Below the pieces are notes generated by a model. The model was not told the DNA's origin and did not search any database. It saw only the letters and a program-made list of their open reading frames with translations. From a virus: 57,616 bases of DNA. Location of the stretch: the IMG/VR virus record IMGVR_UViG_3300027801_000025, positions 1 to 57,616 of that record; one strand, 5' to 3'. Below are positions 52,118-57,616 of the stretch, piece by piece; position 1 is the first letter of the stretch; the number at the start of each line of letters is the position of its first letter. A program made the translations under genes and the position numbers.

Positions 52118-52568
52118 ACATATAAGTTACAAGGAAGGCGTGTATAGCATAACAGCGAAACGACTTGGCCTTAAAAATGACCCTACAGAGGAGCATTTAA
52201 TAAATATGATAGAACTAGCAGAAAAAGTGTTTGAACCTCTTAGGAAGCACGTAGGTGGTCCTGTGAAGATCAATTCCTTTTATCGTGGACCAGAATTGAA
52301 TAAAGCTATTGGTGGAAGTTCTAGTTCTCAACACTGTGACGGTATGGCTATGGATATAGACGATAAGTATGGTCACATGTCAAATGCTAATATGTATAAA
52401 TACATAAAAGAAAACCTAGACTTTGATCAAATGATATGGGAGTTTGGTGACGATGATAACCCTGATTGGGTTCATGTAAGTTATGTAGATGAAGAATCTA
52501 ATAGAAATAGATGTTTAAAAGCTTATAGAACACCAGGTTCTAGAGGCACAAAATATATGGTAATATGA
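52107..52568 (+). CDS. endolysin, peptidase M15 family (D-Ala-D-Ala-type), 153 aa
   Basis: I choose the GTG at 52107 because the protein then begins MLSKHISYKEG, the usual start of this phage family; an ATG at 52065 would overlap the previous gene by 53 bases. The zinc site of M15 peptidases is complete: SSQHCDGMAMDID gives His76 and Asp83, and DWVHVSY gives His123. The enzyme cuts peptide stems of peptidoglycan at the end of infection. No signal peptide, so it needs a holin for export. Confidence 0.88.
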   Translation: MLSKHISYKEGVYSITAKRLGLKNDPTEEHLINMIELAEKVFEPLRKHVGGPVKINSFYRGPELNKAIGGSSSSQHCDGMAMDIDDKYGHMSNANMYKYIKENLDFDQMIWEFGDDDNPDWVHVSYVDEESNRNRCLKAYRTPGSRGTKYMVI

Positions 52569-52620
52569 GTAAATGTTAAATAATATTAGATATAAGTAAT
52601 TATATTATAAACAAGACAAT

Positions 52621-53007
52621 ATGAAAAAATCAATTTTAATTTTATTATTAGCAACCGTGTTTAGTTGCGGAGTTCAAAATCAACAACCTAAGATATTAAT
52701 AACACATGTATTAGCTGTAACCGAACATGGAGATACATTGAGGTTACCTATAAGTGCTATAAAACCTAATGTTTATAATATTATAAACTACAGTAATGGT
52801 TACAATAGGTATCCTTACTATAACAGTTACAATAACTATAATAATTTTCCAAGGTATAAGCCTAGCGGAAATGTTTATGTTAAACCTAGCAACAATGCAG
52901 ACAACAATACCCCTGCAACAACACCCGCGATCAAGCCTAGAGTTACTCCACCAAACCCAGTATCACCAAGCGGTAATGCTGCTATAAATAAAAGAGGGGG
53001 AAATTAA
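52621..53007 (+). CDS. Pro/Asn/Tyr-rich lipoprotein, candidate outer spanin, 128 aa
   Basis: Lipoprotein signal MKKSILILLLATVFS|C with a lipobox and Cys16. The mature part is rich in Asn, Tyr and Pro (NRYPYYNSYNNYNN, RVTPPNPVSPSGNA). Proline-rich outer-membrane lipoproteins at the end of a lysis cassette are typical of o-spanins, which help disrupt the outer membrane. It is longer than most. The stop codon lies in the loop of the terminator. Confidence 0.6.
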   Translation: MKKSILILLLATVFSCGVQNQQPKILITHVLAVTEHGDTLRLPISAIKPNVYNIINYSNGYNRYPYYNSYNNYNNFPRYKPSGNVYVKPSNNADNNTPATTPAIKPRVTPPNPVSPSGNAAINKRGGN

Positions 53008-53018
53008 TCCCCCTTTTT
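52990..53018. terminator. bidirectional terminator between convergent operons
   Basis: A 12-bp stem, AAAAGAGGGGGA against TCCCCCTTTTTT (one G-T wobble), surrounds a 5-base loop and ends in T-runs on both strands. It contains the stop codon at 53005-53007 of the plus-strand lipoprotein gene and lies four bases from the end of nrdA on the minus strand, so it can stop transcription from both sides. Confidence 0.8.
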
Positions 53019-53021
53019 TTA

Positions 53022-54740
53022 TTATCCGTCACAAGCTAAACAATCTTCATTCATAGCTTGACTAGCAATGTCTCCACGTAATACAGACTCAGTACGAGTA
53101 TAGTATAAAGTTTTAACACCCTTTTTCCAAGCTTCAAAATGAACTTTGTTTATCCATTTAGGTGTAGCTACACTAGGAAAAGCTAAATTCAAACTAACCG
53201 ATTGATCTACATATTGCTGTCTCAATCCAGCCTGATTAACTAATTCTAGTTGATTAATCTCCTTAAAAGTTTTAAATACCTCCTTTGCGGTGACGCCGTG
53301 CGCCATAACAATATCATCAAGCTCAGCAATATCTTGTATGCTACCACCGTCAGCAAGGATCTTGTTCCATGTCTCTTCATTGTTTATTTTCAGTTTCTTT
53401 AACAACTTAACTAAAGTAGGGTTTTTTCTTATGAAAGTGCCTTTAGCAGTTTGCTCCGTGAACACGTTAGCAGCCCAAGGTTCTATCCCCGGCGAAACAT
53501 TCCCACTAAGCTTACTGTTAGAAACAGTGGGAGCCACAGCGCGTAGATGAGTATTACGCATACCAGTTCCAGAACACCATAAAGGTTCTCCGTAAGTTTC
53601 AGCCAATGCCATTGAAGCTCTTTCACTTTCAATTTTGATCTGACTAAATATTTTCCTAGTCTCAAACTGAGCAAGTAAACCTTCGAAGCTGATCCCTTTC
53701 TCTTGTAGGTACGTATGCCAGCCCAATACTCCAAGGCCAAGCGCTCTGCCTTTGGTAGCTGAACGGATTGCATTTTCAAATCCTCGTAAACCTTTAGCTC
53801 TTTGTATAAACTCCTCCATGACTCCATCGAGAAACCATATACTATCGTAAATAAGGTTTGTACCTTTCCATTCTTCATACTTTGCTAAATTTAATGATGA
53901 CAAGCAACATACAAAACTGTGATTTTCATCAGTATGTAGTGTTATCTCAGAACATATGTTTGTCATGTGAACTTTGAGACCGTTATCTTTATATGCTGTT
54001 GGGTTATTTTTGTTTGTATTGCCCTTAAATAAAATATAAGGTTCTCCAGTTGCTTTACGCTTTTGAAGTAACTTACTCCATCTCTTTCTAGCATCTTTAT
54101 CTCCTCCTTCAACCCTTCGCATAAACTTGTCGCCGACCACAGCACACTGGTGTAGGTTGAGGGATTGACGATTAACGTCTCCTTTAGGTTCTCTAATTTC
54201 GAGCCAATCTTCAAAATCGGCATGTTCAATATTGATGTTAACTGAAGCAGCTCCTCGTCTGACAGATCCTTGATTAGTTGCGAGTATTGTTGAATCGTAT
54301 ATTTTACAAAAAGGCACAACGCCGTCACTTGTTCCATTACCTGTTATATTAGCGCCAGCGGGTCTGATTTGATTAATACCGATACCAACTCCACCGCCGT
54401 GCTTAGCGAGTAGCATCATCTCTAGATTTTTTTGGCCTATGTCTTGTATGCTATCAGCCACGTCGATACCAAAACAGCTAATAGGTAGACCACGATCAGT
54501 ACCGGTATTACTAAGTACCGGACTAGCCAAGCATAACCATCCGTTCCAAATATACTCGAAGAAAGTTTCTGCCATTTCTGGTTTATATAATCTACGAGCA
54601 ACCGTCTTTGCAACTCTTTGATAAGCTTCCTTTGGTGTTTCTCCGTGATATAAATACCCTCCAGAGATCGTTTTTTTGTATACTTCGGTGTCTCCCCACT
54701 TTGGGTAGTCTTCACCTTTTTTCCATTCATTGTTCCACAT
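53022..54740 (-). CDS. nrdA: ribonucleotide reductase class I large subunit
   Basis: 572 residues, the catalytic subunit making dNDPs. Conserved sites: ISCFG with Cys89 (E. coli Cys225), NICSEI with radical Cys263 and Glu265 (Cys439, Glu441), VCCLSSLNL with Cys278 (Cys462), LYYTRT with the Tyr pair, and a C-terminal CLAC (Cys567, Cys570) for re-reduction. The N-terminal ATP-cone regulatory domain is absent, as in other phage forms, so dATP inhibition should be lost. ATG at 54740 overlaps the stop of the gene before it (TAATG), in an operon with nrdB. Confidence 0.95.
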   Translation of the reverse strand: MWNNEWKKGEDYPKWGDTEVYKKTISGGYLYHGETPKEAYQRVAKTVARRLYKPEMAETFFEYIWNGWLCLASPVLSNTGTDRGLPISCFGIDVADSIQDIGQKNLEMMLLAKHGGGVGIGINQIRPAGANITGNGTSDGVVPFCKIYDSTILATNQGSVRRGAASVNINIEHADFEDWLEIREPKGDVNRQSLNLHQCAVVGDKFMRRVEGGDKDARKRWSKLLQKRKATGEPYILFKGNTNKNNPTAYKDNGLKVHMTNICSEITLHTDENHSFVCCLSSLNLAKYEEWKGTNLIYDSIWFLDGVMEEFIQRAKGLRGFENAIRSATKGRALGLGVLGWHTYLQEKGISFEGLLAQFETRKIFSQIKIESERASMALAETYGEPLWCSGTGMRNTHLRAVAPTVSNSKLSGNVSPGIEPWAANVFTEQTAKGTFIRKNPTLVKLLKKLKINNEETWNKILADGGSIQDIAELDDIVMAHGVTAKEVFKTFKEINQLELVNQAGLRQQYVDQSVSLNLAFPSVATPKWINKVHFEAWKKGVKTLYYTRTESVLRGDIASQAMNEDCLACDG

Positions 54741-55003
54741 TATTTTATAAAATGAGTTAACCAGGCTATAAGCCCATTAATATTTAACGCAACAAGGTTC
54801 CATTGTTTTCTTGAAGACGTTTGCATAATAACACATAAAAAACCTACTATAAATAATCTAGGTTCTAGTGTCCATTGTCCTGCTATCAGAAAACCCGCAC
54901 CCATATAACCTATACGGGATGCGAACTTTTGATATGACGTTAGTTTGTTAGTATATCTTAAAAACTTTAATAATCTATACTTCCAACGTCTTTTTCTATT
55001 CAT
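54740..55003 (-). CDS. small membrane protein between nrdB and nrdA, 87 aa
   Basis: I choose ATG at 55003, which overlaps the nrdB stop (TAATG); a GTA-linked ATG at 55009 would add two residues. A basic N-terminus (MNRKRRWKYRLLKFLRY) is followed by hydrophobic segments at about 31-47 (GYMGAGFLIAGQWTL), 49-63 (RLFIVGFLCVIM) and 71-86 (LVALNINGLIAWL). It would be a two- or three-pass membrane protein. Its coupling on both sides to nrd genes is odd; the function is unknown. Confidence 0.65.
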   Translation of the reverse strand: MNRKRRWKYRLLKFLRYTNKLTSYQKFASRIGYMGAGFLIAGQWTLEPRLFIVGFLCVIMQTSSRKQWNLVALNINGLIAWLTHFIK

Positions 55004-55971
55004 TACCATATGTCTTCGAAGTCTTCTCCTTCGTTAGCTTTCGAGTAATCCGTTGGCCTAATACTGAAAAAATCAGTATGAGTGACGCCCCCGGTAAGAT
55101 GGTAAAACCAATCAAGGCTAGCTGCTGCTTTAGAGTCATATGCAAAATACGACCCCAAGTCAACATAACCGAGTTCCACAAGTTTTTCATTTGTTCTTTT
55201 TCTAATAAATTGTTTTAAATCATTTGCTTTAATACCTTCAATGTCACCCATTTCAAACATTTTGTCAATATAGTTTTCTTCTAGCTTAACCATAGTGACT
55301 GCTGCTTCAGTTGTGTCTTTACGACAGGCTTCTAATAAAGTACTATCTTCTTGGCACATCTGTCTAAACAACTGACAACCCATTTTACTGTGTAAGCTTT
55401 CGTCTCTTACAGACCATTTCATTTGCTGTCCAATCCCTTTAAGTAGGTTGCGTAGCTGAAAGCTATAAAGTACAGCAAAGGCACTATAAAGGCTAACGCC
55501 TTCAGCAAAAGCGGAGAAAATTGCCAAGGAAGTTCCAATGCCAACATGGCTAGTGCCACTGTAAGCAACCAGATTATCAAAACGATCGGCTGTCGCAGGT
55601 TCGTGTAAAAACGCTTCATAGTCTTCTAGTTTTAGTGATTCATTTAAGTAGCTGTAAGCTACAGCATGTACAGTTTCTTGAGAACCGAACATCATTGCCA
55701 TTTGTTGTATTTCGTGTTTAGGAAACCAACCAACAACTTTTTGTGTCCAGTAATCTGATACAGCACATTCAGTTTGTGCAAAGCCTAATAGTATATTACC
55801 TACTAAGTTTTTTTCTTCATCTGTTAATTTTTCATTCCAATCTTTAATATCACTTTGCATTGAGATTTCAGTATGTAACCAAAATGCTTGTGCTTGTTTT
55901 AACCAACCCTCAGTGTAATACTCAGGGTATTCAAACGGTTTGTACGCTATGCGCTCGTCAAACAAACCCAT
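55003..55971 (-). CDS. nrdB: ribonucleotide reductase class I small subunit
   Basis: 322 residues, the radical-generating partner of NrdA. Metal ligands by alignment with E. coli R2: Glu68 (Asp84), Glu99 and His102 in QETVHAVAY, Glu157 in FAEGVSLY, Glu191 and His194 in RDESLH. Tyr106 occupies the place of the radical Tyr122. The C-terminus (ANEGEDFEDIW) is the acidic tail that docks into the large subunit. Start overlaps the stop of the gene before it (TAATG). Shorter than cellular R2, like other phage forms. Confidence 0.95.
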   Translation of the reverse strand: MGLFDERIAYKPFEYPEYYTEGWLKQAQAFWLHTEISMQSDIKDWNEKLTDEEKNLVGNILLGFAQTECAVSDYWTQKVVGWFPKHEIQQMAMMFGSQETVHAVAYSYLNESLKLEDYEAFLHEPATADRFDNLVAYSGTSHVGIGTSLAIFSAFAEGVSLYSAFAVLYSFQLRNLLKGIGQQMKWSVRDESLHSKMGCQLFRQMCQEDSTLLEACRKDTTEAAVTMVKLEENYIDKMFEMGDIEGIKANDLKQFIRKRTNEKLVELGYVDLGSYFAYDSKAAASLDWFYHLTGGVTHTDFFSIRPTDYSKANEGEDFEDIW

Positions 55972-56117
55972 TACTGCTTGAATATTTCTAGTGCAACATC
56001 TATAAAAGGTATGTATAGCACATGAGTGGTTTGTGTTTCTTCTTCGTAAGACCTACACCCTAGTAGTATACCAGGGTAGAAGCCTAATGACAGGCTCCAA
56101 TTCTTTTTTTCTTTCAT
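55971..56117 (-). CDS. tiny hypothetical protein, 48 aa
   Basis: ATG at 56117 gives MKEKKNWSLSLGFYPGILLG, then CRSYEEETQTTHVLYIPFID and a last VALEIFKQ. Its start overlaps the stop of the gene before it (ATGA) and its stop overlaps the nrdB start (TAATG). The NWSLSLGFYPGILLG...HVLYIPF pattern is, to my knowledge, a conserved short phage protein near nrd or replication genes, function unknown. It looks like a small beta-sheet protein. Confidence 0.75.
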   Translation of the reverse strand: MKEKKNWSLSLGFYPGILLGCRSYEEETQTTHVLYIPFIDVALEIFKQ

Positions 56118-56275
56118 ATATTGTAATCTTTACATTGTTTTAATAAGTCTTTATATCTAATTACTCCGAACTGCTCCCATCTCCATTTGATCCACGTGTT
56201 TAATTTCCGTTCGCCGTACTTTTGCCTGGATATTCTTTTTCCTTCTCCAGGATTAATCTTACTGTCTCGTCGCAT
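56114..56275 (-). CDS. small basic protein overlapping the nuclease gene, 53 aa
   Basis: ATG at 56275 opens 53 codons (MRRDSKINPGEGKRISRQKY, then GERKLNTWIKWRWEQFGVIR and a C-terminus reading YKDLLKQCKDYNI). The first 76 bases lie inside the 3' end of the nuclease gene in another frame. The stop overlaps the next start (ATGA). The Trp-rich, coherent sequence and the fit to the coupled operon make it convincing. It is basic and might bind nucleic acid. Family not recognised. Confidence 0.7.
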   Translation of the reverse strand: MRRDSKINPGEGKRISRQKYGERKLNTWIKWRWEQFGVIRYKDLLKQCKDYNI

Positions 56276-56682
56276 TCTTTATGATTTTGAGGTTTATATA
56301 ATGTAAGTGGTCCTAATCTTCTTTCGGTTATAAGCTTTTTGAAAAGCTTCCACCTAAGTGGAAACGATTCATTAGCTCTACCTTTAGTTTCAATTATAAA
56401 ACCCTTACCCACGAAGTCTGGCGTATATTTAATGTTTAGTATTTTCTTACTACCTCTGTTTTTGTATTCCCCTTTACCATTACCACATCTTTCGTATGAT
56501 TGGAACGGAAAATCAAAAGCTTCAGATAGCTCAAACGTTTGGCCTTCATACAAAGATGTTATCTTTGCTTTACGTAAGGCCATATACATATATCGCTCTA
56601 GCCCAGAAGCAAAGTTGATACCATCATATGTTATCTTCTTTGATTGTACTGGGCCTTTTTTTCGTTTATAAAGCTTCTTCAT
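56200..56682 (-). CDS. PD-(D/E)XK nuclease, DUF1064-like, 160 aa
   Basis: A small nuclease: KKITYDGINFASGLERYMY with Glu in the first helix, and YTPDFVGKGFIIETKGR with the Asp, Glu and Lys of the PD-(D/E)XK core (DF...IIETKG). These match DUF1064 phage nucleases, related in fold to Holliday-junction and very-short-patch enzymes. It may cut branched or host DNA. A 17-base overlap joins it to the gene before it, and its 3' end also encodes the start of the next gene. Confidence 0.82.
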   Translation of the reverse strand: MKKLYKRKKGPVQSKKITYDGINFASGLERYMYMALRKAKITSLYEGQTFELSEAFDFPFQSYERCGNGKGEYKNRGSKKILNIKYTPDFVGKGFIIETKGRANESFPLRWKLFKKLITERRLGPLTLYKPQNHKECDETVRLILEKEKEYPGKSTANGN

Positions 56683-56950
56683 CGACGTCTATATTAGTTA
56701 CATCTGCGGTAAACCTTTTATAAGCAACCTCTTCAATCTCCTCTTGCAAACAGTGTCTAGCTGATTCAAGGTATAATATTGCATCCATTAATTCCTCTTG
56801 TACATCAACAATAAATCTACCTAGATCTTTCTTCTGACCTTCAATCTCTTGCATCATTGTAGCTCCATATTTCTTTTGACCTATTAAGCTACGTTCGTCC
56901 ATCTTCCTTAGTACGTTCTGTACTATCTTATCTTGTGTTTTAATCTGCAT
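56666..56950 (-). CDS. MazG-like nucleotide hydrolase fragment-sized protein, 94 aa
   Basis: Helical protein with QKKYGATMMQEIEGQKKDLGRF and DVQEELMDAILYLESARHCL. The EEL-DAI-YL helix is the pattern of all-alpha NTP pyrophosphohydrolases (MazG/DUF-type), which bind magnesium by Glu and Asp. It lies next to a clear MazG gene. It could be an active nucleotide hydrolase or a relic. It starts 11 bases inside the MazG gene. Confidence 0.65.
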   Translation of the reverse strand: MQIKTQDKIVQNVLRKMDERSLIGQKKYGATMMQEIEGQKKDLGRFIVDVQEELMDAILYLESARHCLQEEIEEVAYKRFTADVTNIDVDEEAL

Positions 56951-57616
56951 CTTTCACGAATGTTCCGTTAATCATTTTACCAGTTCTCTTGTTAATTACA
57001 TCATAAGCTGACTCAATACATTGTTCAATCTTTATGTCTTCAAACTTAGCTATGCTTGTTAATACTACTATCATATCGCCAATAGCATCTTGTATTTCAG
57101 GCTTATCATTGTTTATTAAAGCCTGAGCAAGCTCACCAGCTTCTTCCATAAGTTTTAAATACTGTGTTTTTGCGTCTCCATGAGCATAAATACCTTTAGT
57201 AGTAGCCCATTCTCTTATTTTATCAAACATCAAGTATTTTATATGAACTTGAGGTGTGTGAACCGGGTTGTAAAAAGCCTCATAAAAAGCTTTGTTGTAT
57301 ATATAACTTCTTTCGTTGTCAAACATAGAAGTTTTAACATTTGCCATTATCCAAGGTATGTTATCTTTCGTTATTTCAAATGTGCCATACTCTGTATGTT
57401 GCCATTTTAAACCAATGTTATCCTGTAACCGTCCTTTTAATTTATTGACGGGCATGGGGAATGTTGAGGTCTGTTCTGTTACGTTTATCTTCATTTTATT
57501 AAATAGGTTTTTATATAATTTTAAATCCTTCTTATAGCCATAAGACGTTTGAAGTTCTATTTCACGGTCTGATATATAATCTATATCGTCTGACTGTTCA
57601 AGAACCTCATACTCTC
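56940..57616 (-). CDS. MazG-type nucleotide pyrophosphohydrolase, partial
   Basis: The C-terminal domain has KLMEEAGELAQALINN and EIQDAIGDMIVVLTSIA, the EExxE...ExxD magnesium site of MazG, which hydrolyses NTPs or (p)ppGpp-like nucleotides. An N-terminal region of about 90 residues (QHTEYGTFEITKDNIPWIMA) is not recognised. Met at 57494 could be the start (184 aa), but the frame stays open to the window edge for 40 more coherent codons (EYEVLEQSDDIDYISDREIE), so I give it as partial. It belongs to the nucleotide operon with nrdA and nrdB. Confidence 0.75.
   Translation of the reverse strand, partial: EYEVLEQSDDIDYISDREIELQTSYGYKKDLKLYKNLFNKMKINVTEQTSTFPMPVNKLKGRLQDNIGLKWQHTEYGTFEITKDNIPWIMANVKTSMFDNERSYIYNKAFYEAFYNPVHTPQVHIKYLMFDKIREWATTKGIYAHGDAKTQYLKLMEEAGELAQALINNDKPEIQDAIGDMIVVLTSIAKFEDIKIEQCIESAYDVINKRTGKMINGTFVKDAD

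Noticed and set aside
53483-54730. Three further open frames (97-131 aa) on the minus strand inside nrdA
   Set aside because: They overlap the conserved nrdA coding sequence in another frame and have odd composition with no coherent start; they are shadows.
1-57616. Window as a complete circular genome
   Set aside because: Joining the ends gives a plausible 38-codon frame for the left partial gene but leaves the phage without any replication genes, which is not credible for this genome type.

Overview
The window is most simply read as about 58 kb of a large, AT-rich, tailed double-stranded DNA phage that infects a Bacteroidetes host, probably a marine flavobacterium. Three exported proteins carry signal peptides whose predicted cleavage falls just before Gln (NA|Q, YA|Q, FS|Q), the start codons are preceded by AT-rich leaders instead of Shine-Dalgarno sequences, and the genes are packed with ATGA and TAATG overlaps. 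The structural set (lambda-type terminase, portal, scaffold, capsid, a large tail stabilisation-like protein, giant internal proteins, no sheath and no tape measure) suggests a short-tailed, podovirus-like particle. No DNA polymerase, primase, helicase, integrase or tRNA gene is visible, and genes run off both edges, so this is a part of a bigger genome.

Layout. (1) 1-1658, minus strand: ten tiny genes (about 37-76 codons; the last runs off the edge), most of them overlapping or nearly touching, in two blocks, each headed by a copy of the same 43-bp element that I read as an early promoter or operator. (2) 1736-2120: a divergent control region with nine TGTCA repeats, a G-rich island and a possible rightward promoter. 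(3) 2136-5850, plus: small proteins, a GroEL/GroES pair, a winged-helix-like protein and a mini metallopeptidase. (4) 5854-8620: low-complexity proteins, one possibly made by -1 frameshifting, then a holin-like protein. (5) 8622-22635: a large fibre and adhesin cassette with three LamG-like paralogues and a stand-alone S74-type chaperone. (6) 22738-49680: packaging and virion genes, beginning with a protein that looks like two fused GroES barrels, then TerS, TerL, portal, scaffold, capsid, neck and tail proteins, and ejection-type proteins ending in a 2428-residue protein with metallopeptidase and HAD-phosphatase motifs. (7) 49682-53007: envelope and lysis genes (outer-membrane barrel, thioredoxin-like protein, lipoproteins, M15 endolysin). 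(8) 53022-57616, minus: nucleotide metabolism (nrdA, nrdB, MazG-type hydrolases) and a PD-(D/E)XK nuclease, converging on region 7 at a shared terminator.

How it fits together: the minus-strand genes on both sides look like early and metabolic functions, and the long plus-strand block looks like the late programme. The most unusual theme is protein folding: a phage GroEL, a single-barrel GroES, a probable double-barrel GroES placed just ahead of the head genes, and an S74 chaperone inside the fibre cassette. Function calls are from motif reading by eye; no database search was run.
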